A stretch of DNA of 64,000 nt from Macrobrachium rosenbergii (Eukaryota; Arthropoda; Malacostraca; Decapoda; Palaemonidae): the NCBI RefSeq assembly GCF_040412425.1, contig NC_089749.1:19265162-19329161 (forward strand), in the 5' to 3' direction. Under the pieces are notes generated by a model that ran no database searches, was not told the DNA's origin, and saw only the letters and a program-made list of their open reading frames with translations. Positions 36,693-48,960 of the stretch are shown piece after piece. The position numbers and the translations under genes were made by a program. Position 1 is the first letter of the stretch, and every line of letters starts with the position of its first letter.

Positions 36693-36759
36693 ATTGTAAA
36701 GTGACTTTGCCTATTCACTTTCCTAACCAGCTTAGTGTACGTTTTAATTTTATATTAAT

Positions 36760-37560
36760 ATCTTGAACGAGGAATTTAATTGAATCCACTGAATACTTTT
36801 TAATTCAGTAAACAATTTAGCTATTAGAAGTTCGTAAATAAATAAACTGGATTCGTTGGGAAGTGTAATAGAATCTAATGAGCACAAAAAACTGACTTTC
36901 GTTTGAAATGTAAAATAAATTCAATGAAGGCCCCAGCTGGCCCTGGAAATTTCCAAGAATCTGGCTGAATTCAGTAAAAAAAAATCTGCTCGAGGTCAGT
37001 GAATATCTGAGTGAATTATGTCAAATATTATTCAAAACTTTCCGTTGAATTACGTAAAAATTCATGAATTCTATAGACAGATCGAGTTACTAAAAATGTA
37101 AAGGAATGCAGTAAGTCTCAGGTAGCCTGTGTAAAGTCTAATTGATGGTAGTTGAGTACTAAATTCAAAGGAAACTTAGTTAAACTAAATGTTCGTTTGT
37201 TACCTTAGCATTGACTGAATTTAATGAAGATTCCAGCTAAATTAACTGAAAACTGAAATGATTGCATGGAAAATCTCGTGAGTTCGTAGGACACTAATAG
37301 AATTCACCAGAAGCAATCTGAACTTAAAAGAAATTAGACGAACCGAAGATGACCTAGTTCAAAGTGTTAAATGTTAAATTCACTTTATTCAGAAGCATCT
37401 AGCACAATTTAGTGGTGCCCCTGATGTGTTTAATGAAGAATCCAGCTGAGTGCTATGGAAAACATAATTGAATTGAACAGACGCACGTGAATTCAATTTC
37501 AGTCTAATTGAAAGTTCATCTAATAACTGGCTTAGCACTGAGCAAATTCACCTGCCACTC
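36760..37560. repeat. Very degenerate tandem or dispersed repeat domain
   Basis: The words TTTAATGAAGATTCCAGCTGA and CTGAATTCAGTGAA recur in altered form through the block. The first occurs near 36928 (TTCAATGAAGGCCCCAGCTG), 37219 (TTTAATGAAGATTCCAGCT) and 37430 (TTTAATGAAGAATCCAGCTG). GAATTC and AATTGAA words are frequent. This suggests an old satellite-like array. No coding frame. Confidence 0.5.
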
Positions 37561-37770
37561 TTGAGGGAAAAAAAAAAAGTTAGTAGTTCATCAAGGAGCG
37601 TTCTTGCTCAGGTCTCCGTCTGCGTCCCCGTCGATCTGTCTGTCTGGACCGAAAGGCCCTATTCTGGTGGACCCGGCTGACCAGAGCGGACCGAGAAAGA
37701 CGGAAGATTGATACGAAGTAAATTTGGCACGATAAGAGAACTGGGGTCTACAGGAGGTTGGGACTTCATA

Positions 37771-37912
37771 CTGGGAGAGGGAGGGTGGGTGTTTCTTAGC
37801 TGAATTATATAGGGGGTAGGGGTCAGGGGAGGTAAGAGGGTGGGGGTGTTCAGGTTGGCATTATAGGGGGAAGGGTAGAGTTGGAGGGGTGATAATGGGG
37901 TGGTGGGTCCCC
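37771..37912 (+). other. G-rich tract with several quadruplex-type clusters
   Basis: The plus strand carries many G runs of three or more (GGGAGAGGGAGGGTGGG; AGGGGGTAGGGGTCAGGGG; GAGGGTGGGGG; GGGGTGGTGGG). The minus-strand open frame is a Pro-rich artefact of the C-rich strand. Confidence 0.7.
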
Positions 37913-38008
37913 CTTGCATCCAACTGATTTACATTTCTTGAAGATGATTGATGGCGTGGCCACCCAGGATGGCTGGAAGGCAAGTGGTAGGAAAATATAA
38001 GATAAAGG

Positions 38009-38010
38009 GA

Positions 38011-38077
<67 letters not shown>
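38009..38077. repeat. (GA)n microsatellite
   Basis: GA tract with an initial GAGGGAGA interruption. Confidence 0.97.
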
Positions 38078-38952
<875 letters not shown>

Positions 38953-39959
38953 GTAGGTGCTTGCAGACTGGAAAAAATGCTTTAAATGGAAAGCCTAAAC
39001 TGAAGATGGAACGAGTCACAAGTAAAGACCACAGAATGAACTCCCCACCCCCTCCCTGTTCCCATTCCCCACACTCAGATGGCCCATCGTTCTAACACAG
39101 GAAAGGTGGGCGGAAGAATTTCTGTCACCCCTCCCCACCCACTCCATATTTATGGGCGGACAGAGAATAGAGTGGGCGGAACTGGCACATGCCTTAGCCC
39201 TCCCCCATCTTCTCCCATCCTATATTTTTCGTGTTTGATGTTTTCTTGTCTTCATGAGTTTTACTCTACGTGGCTTTTTTTTCGGAGGGGAGGTCGAAGG
39301 GAGGGTGGGGGGCTTTTCTGCAGCTGTACTAAACGAAATGAGTTTTTTTCCTTTTCCGTTATTCGTCTTTTGTTTTCCTCCATATTAAAGACTCTGGGGT
39401 GTTTTGCGTTACTGAGAACTACACATTATGAGATATGAAACTCAACGAAACGATATTTAAGAAAATAAAAGATAATTATTAGAAATATATGTTGATAATG
39501 TCTTCAAAGGAAGTGCGGTACTTTGGAGGCATGCTACAAAGCTTCAGCCTAATAAAGATTAAATTATTGCTGCACCATTGATGAAAAAACCCAGGGCTAT
39601 AAGTTATTAAAGAACACCAGTAGGGTTTCTTCATTCTTTCTCCCTGTTACTTATATATTCTTTTCCCCTCTCTTTTGACTGTAATTAATTTCCACCTCTT
39701 TACTCATGTTAGTTTTATTGAGCTTCAGGTGGAATGAGAGCTTATGATGCATTAATCCATCTGTCAAATTCGCGTAATAATTTGCTTTTTATTAACTTTT
39801 TTTTAATATTTATTTTAGAGCCAGTAAGAGTCTCGTCTGTTCATCAATTGTCCTCTTTAGTTATGGGTTATTCTTGGTCATTTCTATCATTTATATTGGC
39901 TTGGATTTTCCTTACTTTGGTCTGCTGGGTACTCACTTTATACATATGAATAGATATTA
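38953..39959. other. Unique sequence with C-rich and G-rich runs
   Basis: C-rich words near 39045-39070, 39125-39140 and 39200-39215, and a G-rich cluster at 39285-39312 (GGAGGGGAGG and GGGAGGGTGGGGGG) with quadruplex potential. Overlapping open frames carry no motif. Confidence 0.5.
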
Positions 39960-39974
39960 CACACACACACATAT

Positions 39975-40058
<84 letters not shown>
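39960..40058. repeat. Self-complementary (AC)n(AT)n(GT)n microsatellite
   Basis: AC tract, then AT tract, then GT tract (40031-40058), the same mirror-complementary design as at 34038-34131. Confidence 0.96.
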
Positions 40059-40327
40059 TGCAATGTGTGTATAAGGCCCTTTTCCTGAATACCTCATTTT
40101 GCTTCTATCGACCTAAGGAATAAATTTGGACCTGGCAGTTAGTGGACTGAGTTGGTTTGCAGCCATGTGGCTTGCTGGCTAGCCTTGTCTAAGAAAATAA
40201 AGTGGTTTGGTGAAGAAAGGTTAGCATTAGAATGGCGGACTACCAGCTTTGTCTAAAAAAAAAAAAAAAATTTAGTTTGAACAGGAAGGTTAACATCTGA
40301 ACTCTTTTATAGAATAATACTTTTTGG

Positions 40328-40399
<72 letters not shown>
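40328..40399. repeat. (AT)n microsatellite
   Basis: Perfect AT tract, preceded at 40255-40270 by an A run. Confidence 0.97.
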
Positions 40400-40400
<1 letters not shown>

Positions 40401-41000
40401 GTATAATGTATATGTATATATCAGTTTTAGGTATTCATATTTCTGTTCATAATAATTACACTTGGGATCAGTTGAACGAGTCAAACTCACCGCTGGAGAT
40501 TGGCCTACGGTGAAATTACTATTACTATTGTTAATAGTAGGTTATTGTGTTCAATGTTGTGCTCTCCATAATTTTTTTTATTATTTTATTGTTGCTGTTG
40601 TTGTTGTTATTGCTACCTTCGTTTTTTTCCATTCGTGATTGCATGTATCGAAATAATTGCCGAAGTTTTTTATGCGAGTTTTTTTTTTTAATTGCGTTCA
40701 GTCCCTTTGTTACGCCCATTATCTTAATTACCATCTTCGGCCGACTCATCAGCATCTTTATCGCCATCATTCTCATTACATGTCTTAATTAAATGATAAT
40801 CACTATCTTTTATGACCACCCTTATCGCTATCGCCTTATTGGGGCCTATTAACAAGTCCACCTAATTGCTTTGTTTACATTCGGGTAATTTATTCATTGG
40901 CTGCAAAAGTTTCCAAAAGCGAAATTTGGAGAAGGGAAATAGCAGAAGGAGGAAGTCGGCCATGTCCTTCCTTTTCTCGTTAATGTCCCCGTATTCATGT

Positions 41001-41001
<1 letters not shown>
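40400..41001. other. Unique AT-rich sequence, no gene seen
   Basis: Contains a short GTTGTT run near 40590-40608 and T runs. No coding signal. Confidence 0.6.
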
Positions 41002-41054
<53 letters not shown>

Positions 41055-41125
41055 TACACACATGTACACACAGGGAAAATTCGTCGTTTGAAATTCCTGT
41101 TTCCTAATATGTTCATTCATTTGGT

Positions 41126-41213
<88 letters not shown>

Positions 41214-41267
41214 GAAAAATTCTTCCTTTGAAATTCCTGTTTCCTAATATGTTCATTAGTATGGTTC

Positions 41268-41348
<81 letters not shown>

Positions 41349-41413
41349 TACACACACACGAAAAATTCTTCCTTTGAAATTCCTGTTTCCTAATATGTTC
41401 ATTCGTATGGTTC

Positions 41414-41486
<73 letters not shown>

Positions 41487-41550
41487 GAAAATGCCCATCT
41501 TCATATTCAGTTTCTTATTAAGTTCATTCAGTAGGTTTCCCTTCATAATA
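41002..41550 (+). repeat. Tandem module array: four (CT)n tracts with repeated spacer
   Basis: CT tracts at 41002-41052, 41129-41200, 41271-41346 and 41416-41484 are followed by versions of one spacer. It reads ACACACACGAAAAATTCTTC, then CTTTGAAATTCCTGTTTCCT, then AATATGTTCATTCGTATGGT. Spacers 2 and 3 are nearly identical, spacer 1 slightly diverged, and the fourth is more diverged (CACGAAAATGCCCATCTTC). The period is about 140-150 bp. Confidence 0.92.
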
Positions 41551-42519
41551 ATATTTATACGTGTTTATATCATCTAGATTTTTGAAATTGTCTTTTGACT
41601 TTTCAGCTTTGAGCAGCTTATACATTTTGACCCCGTAATATGAAGATCTTATGTCAAGTGTGATTTTGTAGTATATATGTTTTTGTATTCCTCTGTCTTT
41701 TGATGTCATATTGCTGTTTTCCAGATTGTGTCGCTATTTGTGTTTAGGTCTTTGATCTGCATTGAGAACTTGCAGGAATGATTTATCCCATAGTAGGTTG
41801 TTGTGACTTTATCGTAACTGAAATCTTCAACATTTTTTCGGCGGCCTTTGAAATAAAAATCATAAATTATTTTTTGCCTTGGTGATGTGGCGTCTTTGTC
41901 TGTTTGGGTCTTCCATTTGGCCCTGTGATCGTGACTATTTAGAAACTGACTCTTCCTTATTGGGATCATTCATCTGGCGAGTTCTTGCAGTATTGAGGTC
42001 TTCCATCTTTCCATATAAACTCTTTTGTATTGAGTTTTCCTTCTTTTTCATGAATTATTATTGTACAGGAGTCTTCCATCTTCTCTGTTCACTTGGCCCT
42101 CTTGAAGTATCCTATGTTTGGAGATGTCGGTAAACGATCCTCAGATGTCGAGGAACTTTCTGTTAAGGTAAGGCATCGGGTCTGTTTTGCATTGTTGTAA
42201 TATCAGTTATTTGTCATCTGACTGTTCTGCAATGCCGTGTGACCTCTTACGTAAGTCACTTCGTTACATGATATTGGAGCCGACCATTCCCGTGAGTTGG
42301 ACTTAATTTTAATTTCGCTGTATGAAAAGTGCACGCTGTAATAAGATCCTGCCTGGAGGGAAACTATCACGTCTCATGATCTTGTAATTCATATTTTTTG
42401 TAATACCAGCATATTAATTTTCCCACACCATTGGGCCTCTTATTAATAAAAAGAAAAAAAATTTCTGGAAAGGGACTTTTTCACGAGGTCCTGTCCGTAT
42501 GCCCTTACATATGCTTAAA
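41551..42519. other. AT-rich sequence with weak periodic motif
   Basis: GTCTTCCATCTTTCC-like words recur at 41908, 41998 and 42070, suggesting an old tandem repeat. Minus-strand open frames (41524-41969) are lysine-rich, without a recognised motif. Confidence 0.4.
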
Positions 42520-43010
<491 letters not shown>

Positions 43011-43260
43011 ATCCTTGTAATTCACATTTTTTTTTTTTATCGTAATAAAGCTCTAACTCTTTCAGAAGAAGAATCGAAAGCCTCCGTTGTGTAAGGCGAC
43101 CCGCCGGTTCACTCCCCAACACCTATAAAGACAATAATCGAGCCGGTATTAATAACTGCACGCCAGCATTGCCAGTTAATTGCAATACACACCTGTAACA
43201 TAAAGTAACATATTGCATCGGTCTTCATTTACATATTCATGGGGTGAGATTCTTTCGCAA
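43011..43260. other. Unique block, possible conserved non-coding element
   Basis: Balanced-composition, homeodomain-word-rich sequence (GCCAGTTAATTGCAATAC, CATTTACATATTCATG). No repeat and no coding signal. Possible enhancer-like element by composition only. Confidence 0.2.
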
Positions 43261-44260
43261 AGGTTTTATTTTTTCTTCGCTCGTTTCTTTTCTCTTTTTT
43301 TTTGAACCTCTTTTGCGTTTTTTTTTTCCTTTGAGAGATGTGAAAGAGAGCGAGAAAAATCCATTAGAATAGAGAGGAGATAATTACTTCCTCTCCCACC
43401 CCCTGCCCTCCTTTCCTATCTCTGTCCCCTCCTGGAAGTGGTTCGCACAACTTAGAAGAAAAAAAAGAGCGAAAAAATGAAGAAAAAGACAGGAGAAAGG
43501 GATGATGTGGAGGCAAGGGGAGGCGTACTACCAAAACAGCCTTATCACTATAATTAAAGTCATATTCACGGGCCAACCCCCTACTGCGTCCTCACAGCAG
43601 GGGTTGCAGGTCCCTAAAGAATCCCTCAGCCCGTAAAAGACCCTCTTCATCTCATCCTCCTGCCCTCCTCCCCTCCAGCCCTCCCCCTCCTTCTCCTCCT
43701 CACTCCTTACTTCACATGTCTATCCTCTTGCATCCTTTTTGTTTTTGGACCAGCCACCAGCCGCCAAGCTTCTTTGCGGCCCCGGTGACCCCTACGCTCA
43801 GCTGCCATAAGGCTCAACTGGTATGGCCCGAGTTCCTCCAACCATTTAGCTCCTTTGGGGCAAGAGGAAGCCCAGCAATAAATGTTCCTGAAGTTGGGAT
43901 TCTCTATAAAACACAGTAGTATTTCAGACTCTATTGTGAAGAGGAAGCCTTCAATTTCCCCCCCTCGCGCGCGAGCGGGAATTTCAGTCAAACGAAAGAG
44001 AGAATGAAAGAAAGAAAAAAAAGTAGAATTATTGCTCCATCAGAATTTTTTGGGAAGAATCTGACTCTCAGGTAATCAAGTTTGGTAGTGCTGCCCAACT
44101 GCTTAACCAACGCGTCATGATAAGTTTTCCGAAGTCAACCTTTTATTTAGAAATAACCCGCCTGCCATTTTTTTTTTTATTATGTTACATTATTTTGACG
44201 GAATGGACAGCAGGCAGACTAGCCTTGTAGTTCTTGACGCTCGCTGGCGATCACCATCAC

Positions 44261-44262
<2 letters not shown>
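43261..44262. other. Pyrimidine-rich then CpG-containing unique sequence
   Basis: Strand-asymmetric pyrimidine tracts at 43385-43440 and 43630-43710. A GCGCGCGAGCGGG word lies near 43967-43979. Open frames on both strands at 43707-43991 have no motif. Confidence 0.45.

Positions 44263-44307
<45 letters not shown>
44263..44307. repeat. (CT)n microsatellite
   Basis: Perfect CT tract. Confidence 0.97.
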
Positions 44308-44310
<3 letters not shown>

Positions 44311-44634
44311 CATGGAAGTTGATGCCTAATATTAATTTGAGCAAAACAAACAGAATAGAAGCAGCAGAATCATCAAAAGACCATCAGGTCCCATTCAAGA
44401 CTTGGGCCATGTTTATTACATTGAAATTTTAGATGTAGAAAGTATTCATGGTTTAGGAGATATGAAACAATATAAATGAAATATTTAGTAGAAACTCAGT
44501 TAAACGTTCATTCATCATTTTAGAATTGTTAAATAACTCGAAATAAATTATATGGTAGAGGTTTAATTTAATTTTCATATAGCATTGTGTTAATAAAAGC
44601 TTGTGGTAAGAGGAGCTAAGAAGTAGAATCCATG

Positions 44635-44664
44635 CACTTATGAGTCATCTGTTATTAATTGCAT

Positions 44665-44716
<52 letters not shown>

Positions 44717-44808
44717 CACATATTATGAGTCATCTATTATTAATTACATTAACACCTCTCCTTCTCTCTCCATGCACATAATGAGTCATCTGTTATTAAT
44801 TGCATTAA

Positions 44809-44867
<59 letters not shown>
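44635..44867 (+). repeat. Tandem module array: (CT)n plus ATGAGTCATC spacer, three copies
   Basis: The spacer ATGAGTCATCTGTTATTAAT followed by TGCATTAACGC occurs at 44639, 44722 and 44780. The copies are separated or followed by CT tracts and CCATGCACAT. The three are nearly identical. Each contains a TGAGTCA word (AP-1-type consensus). Confidence 0.9.
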
Positions 44868-44873
<6 letters not shown>

Positions 44874-45080
44874 CTAAAATTGCTTCCTTTGAAAATAGAC
44901 TTGGTATTCTCTCTCTCTCTGTCAATATCTCAAGAACCTTTAAGTTCCTTATGGTATATTCAACTTAATCACTCTCTCTAATATTTGAAATAACACACAC
45001 ACTCTCTCTCTCTTTTGTGAAAACTACGTAAAATTTTCTTGAGTTTATCCAACCGCCTGCTCACTCCGTAATTTGAAGTA

Positions 45081-45082
<2 letters not shown>

Positions 45083-45135
<53 letters not shown>
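45083..45135. repeat. (CT)n microsatellite
   Basis: Perfect CT tract. Short CA and CT runs lie at 44991-45013 upstream. Confidence 0.96.
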
Positions 45136-45138
<3 letters not shown>

Positions 45139-45378
45139 GAATAAAAAATGCCTCCTTTCCAATTTCCATTCCCACCGAAGTAATTTGGACGCCTACTTAA
45201 GGAGAACTCGATTAATGAGAGTAACTGGCTCCCTCGGCCGTATTCGGCCTCCGATGATGACTTGACACTGATGGGTAACGCGATTATAGAACCGAGCGTC
45301 GTTTTCTCCGGAAGGCCGTCGGGAGCCGAGAAGGGAAGAGATTTTTTCGGCTCTGTACCTTTTGGGAAAGATCGTGAG
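45136..45378. other. CpG-containing unique block
   Basis: CTCGGCCGTATTCGGCC (a short palindrome) and GAACCGAGCGTCG words. No coding signal. Confidence 0.3.
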
Positions 45379-45414
45379 CTGCTAAGATGTTAAAAATTAA
45401 AGTATGTTATGTTA

Positions 45415-46232
45415 GGGTGCCTCCATACTGCATGAAAACATGTCACGAACATGTCGGTAACCTATTGCATACGTATCACGAACAGGTTGAAAACAAGTCA
45501 GGAACAGTTAGTGGAGAGCGAGCTAAGATGTTATATAGTAGAGTTTGTTAGGTTACAGTGCGTCCGTACTACATGAACATGTCATAAATATGTCGGTAAC
45601 CTATCGCATACTTAACAAAGTTGGAAACAAGTCAACAACCGTAGGTGGAGAACGAATATATGGCCTTTGCTTCATAATTGTATAGTAAGTATACCTTAGT
45701 TTAACCAGACCACTGAGCTGATTAACAGCTCTCCTAGGCCTGGCCCGAAGGATTAGATTTGCATAGCTAAGAACCAATTGATTACCTAGCAACGGGACCT
45801 ACAGCTTATTGTAGAATCCGAACCACATTATGGCGAGAAATGAATATCTGTCACCAGAAATAAATTACCGGCGGGAGAGTCGAACCCGGGCCCAGCAGAG
45901 TCCTAGCCGAGTACGATATCGACCCGTCCAACGAAGAATCTCATCATAAAGCAGTCAGTAACCTATCGCATGAGGAGAACGAACTTATGGCCAATGGTGG
46001 ACAACTGTATGAAGAAGTCGGTAACCTATTGCATGTATATCCTAGACAGTTGAAAACAAGTCGAAAACCGTATGCGAAGAACGAATCTTTGGCCAACGCT
46101 GGATAAACTTATTAAGCAAAGTTCTCGGACTGTCAGTAATTCGTTAACTTATCCTGCAACTTGTTTGTGATGTGTGTGCGATAAGGTGACGACGTGTGTT
46201 TTCGACATGCTTTCAGCAGCCTGGACGCACCC
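45415..46232. mobile_element. Foldback-type element with long terminal inverted repeats, interrupted by a SINE
   Basis: The left end (45415-45475) starts GGGTGCCTCCATACTGCATG and the right end (46172-46232), reversed, starts GGGTGCGTCCAGGCTGCTGA. Similarity extends about 60 bp (AACATGTC, then GGTAACCTATTGCAT against CACCTTATCGCA). Inside, units containing TCGGTAACCTATTGCAT recur (about 45453, 45573, 45957, 46017). The first is part of a 141-bp tandem duplication that also carries sequence left of the terminus (GCTAAGATGTT at 45381 and 45522). No transposase frame, so non-autonomous. No clear target duplication (TTA left, GTA right). Superfamily unknown. Confidence 0.7.
45690..45935 (-). mobile_element. 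Decapod tRNA-derived SINE (second copy) nested in foldback element
   Basis: Matches 19585-19837 over AGTATACCTTAGTTTAACCA, GGCCTGGCCCGAAGGATTAG, CTACAGCTTATTGTAGAATC and TATCGACCCGTCCAACGAAG. On the minus strand GGGTTCGACTCTCC is a good B box. It splits the third internal unit of the foldback element. A target-site duplication was not clearly found. Confidence 0.8.
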
Positions 46233-46385
46233 GTAGTGGAAATACTATCTCAGGTTGTTACATATGATAAAACAGTTGGCGTATCACATGACAATTTCGC
46301 TCTTCTTGTGTCCAGCCGATATTTTGGACGAATCCTTCTTCCAGCTAAATTACAAATAAAATGACAGGTCTAGCAATCGATCGCC

Positions 46386-46388
<3 letters not shown>

Positions 46389-46478
<90 letters not shown>

Positions 46479-46565
46479 ATATTATATATAAATTATACAT
46501 ATATATATATGTATATCTACCTAAATATATATATATATATAATATATATATATGTGTGTGTGTAT
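46389..46565. repeat. (AT)n array with degenerate tail and GT end
   Basis: AT to about 46470, then ATGTATATATTATATATAA-like degenerate sequence, ending in GTGTGTGTGT. Confidence 0.95.
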
Positions 46566-46911
46566 GTTACATTCACCTGAATCAGGAAAGAAGGTTAACT
46601 AACTTGTTAGGTTTTAAGGACAGAAAACATCCTAGTGAAAAATAAAAATAAGCAATTATGTAATTGGGTTCAGGAATCAATCCTCATGTTTATTAAAAAC
46701 CATTGGTTAAAGTTTCTGTGGTCACTTTTGAGAGAGACTTTTTTCATTGATTTTTATGCAAATCTCTCCATACATTATATCTTCTTCTTTATCTTCAGCT
46801 TTTTCCCATCTTTATATAAATTCGCTATTTATTATAGTCTTCTCCATCTTCTGCGATCATAGCATTATATATTCTTCTCCTGCATGTCCCTGTTACATTA
46901 TGTCTCCATAC

Positions 46912-46912
<1 letters not shown>
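46566..46912. other. Unique AT-rich sequence, no gene seen
   Basis: The word CTCCATACATTATAT occurs at 46767 and 46905, with related TTATATCTTCTTC/TTATATATTCTTC, a small diverged duplication. No coding signal. Confidence 0.55.
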
Positions 46913-46946
<34 letters not shown>

Positions 46947-47012
46947 TTATATATTTATATATCTCTCTAATATATATACATGGGTGTATGTATGTATGTA
47001 TGTGCTGTATGT
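46913..47012. repeat. Degenerate AT/TATT/TATG microsatellite
   Basis: AT tract, then TTTATTTATATAT and ATGTATGTATGT repeats. Confidence 0.9.
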
Positions 47013-47289
47013 ATGAATGTATGATAAATCTAAAGCCTGGGAATGAAATCTTTGTCATTAACTGTATTTCTTATGGTTTACAAACGAATCTTTTGTTGAT
47101 ACTGTCACGTGACCCCTGTAAGTTATCGATCACTTTCATCGTTTCCGGTCCTAGTGATTTTATAATTCTTTCACATTTTGTTTTTGAATTTTACCTTGAT
47201 AATATTTCGATCACGACTCGTTACCATTGCAGATAGACAAATTGAGGTTCAGGATTCCAAGGTAATGAGATAATTACATATTGAGGCAA

Positions 47290-47700
47290 TTAAGGCAGTC
47301 AGCTGAGCTACTTCGACGAAGGATTAACTTTTTAAGTCATATCGACGAAAGACAGGGTTTTTATGTAGAGTTTTTTCGATGAAAGGCTAAATTTTTTTTT
47401 TTTTTATCTTGTCGATGAATTTTTTAATCAAGAAATATCGAATTTTAGAAGTTACTTTTACGAAAGTATGATTTGAAAGAATTATATTTAAAGACCTTTA
47501 TGAAAGCTGAGATTTTTTTAGTTAATCTCAATGAAAAATTGAATATTTAACGGCCGTGTAGACGAAGGATTGAATTGTTGGAATTCCCTTCAATAAAATT
47601 AAGGTAGATTACTTTTTATAACCTGCGAAGAAGAAAGATTGAATCTTTCTTGACCTGCAAAATTTTATATTTATAGTAACATTTTGACCAAAGATTGACG
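47290..47700. repeat. Degenerate minisatellite, unit about 45-50 bp
   Basis: Diverged units carry TCGACGAAGGATTGAATTTT. Clear instances lie at 47313, 47344, 47376, 47412, 47559 and 47624, with spacers ending in T runs and AAGT(T/C)A. No coding frame. Confidence 0.55.
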
Positions 47701-48061
47701 AACGATTCTTCACTCCACCAATTACAAATGGACACTATCGTCTGTAGAGATCAAGAAAAGGGTCGATAAATGAACGACCTTATCCGTAGAGACTTACTAA
47801 GCAACCAGAGTACATACCATTCTGGCACCACCCACCCCCCTCAAAGGGGGGAGGGTGAATGAAGAAAAAAGAACCATGAAACGCTTTGGTAGTCCTCCCT
47901 CCTCGCCTCCGATTGGACGTCACCTCTGCAACGTTTATCTTTCGCTCTTATCCGACCGTCGACATTTCCTATCCGTTTTACCTTGCTAATCCTTAATCCC
48001 GCTCACTGCTATGCTGCTTGAAACTCTGGGCATAGATTTTGCGTAAATACCCCTATTTTTA
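47701..48061. other. Unique sequence, CpG-containing in part
   Basis: Includes CTCCGATTGGACGTCACC (CCAAT-box and CRE-like words, about 47907-47924). No gene can be assigned. Confidence 0.3.
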
Positions 48062-48405
48062 TTTTTCTGTAAAAGAAAACTATTGAGATGGCTTTGTCTG
48101 TCCCTCCGCACTTTTTCTGTCCGCCCTCAGATCTTAAAAAACTACTGAGGCTAGTGGGCTGCAAATTGGTATATTGATCATCCACCCCCCAATCGTCAAA
48201 CATACCAAATTGAAGCCCTCTAGCCTCTGTAGTTTTTATTCTATTTAAGGTTAAAGCTAGCAATGATCGTGCGCTGGTAACGCTATAGGACATGCCACTA
48301 CCGGGCCGTGGTTAAAGTGTCATGGACCGCGGCTCATACAGCATTATACGCTGTACAGAAAACTCAAATACGCCGAAAAAACATCAGCGCATTTCTTACT
48401 TGTTT
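48062..48405 (+). mobile_element. Hairpin-rich interspersed repeat, copy C
   Basis: Starts TTTTTCTGTAAAAGAAAAC and keeps the full central hairpin (CTGAGGCTAGTGGGCTGC against GAAGCCCTCTAGCCTC) with loop. It ends near AACATCAGCGCATTTCTTAC, a mutated version of the terminal hairpin. Same orientation as the other copies. The minus-strand open frame here is a by-product. Confidence 0.75.
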
Positions 48406-48663
48406 GCTTTTGCATTTCCGGACTGCTCGAGGAGCAAGAGCCCGTGCCAGCGCAAAGCTGGCTTAATCTAAAATAGTAATAGACTTCGTAATTATTCTTC
48501 GCTGTTGAAGGAACCGACGTAGCTTCGGAAACGTTTGGACCTCTGTACTACTTGTAAAGAATATAAGAAATTCCATAAATGATTGATGATTTGCTCTCTC
48601 ATCTACATTTTATAGAAAAATTTTCCGTCAGCCTTAAAGAATTGAAAGAAAATGTTATAAACT
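48406..48663. other. Unique sequence, no gene seen
   Basis: No coding signal. Confidence 0.6.
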
Positions 48664-48684
48664 TATATATATATACATATATAT

Positions 48685-48741
<57 letters not shown>

Positions 48742-48960
48742 TATATAGATATATATCATTATATATCTTCTTCTTCGTTTAACGTGTTTTTTTCCTATTT
48801 TTCATATATGGGGTATGTTTGATACCTATATTATATACAAATATGTATATATACTGTTTAACATATATCTATGTAAACATATAAATATATATCTAATTTA
48901 CATATACATACATATATATACACATATATATGTATGTATGTGTGTATGTATGTATGCATA
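48660..48960. repeat. (AT)n microsatellite with degenerate AT/AC tail
   Basis: Perfect AT at about 48691-48741, then degenerate TATATAC and ATGTATGT sequence to 48960, with an ordinary stretch (48765-48820) in between. Confidence 0.85.

Noticed and set aside
41002..41550. CRISPR-like alternation of repeats and spacers
   Set aside because: The spacers are nearly identical and the repeats are simple CT tracts, so this is a tandem amplification.
48009..48293. 94-codon minus-strand open frame
   Set aside because: It lies within hairpin element copy C. Equivalent frames in the other copies are broken.
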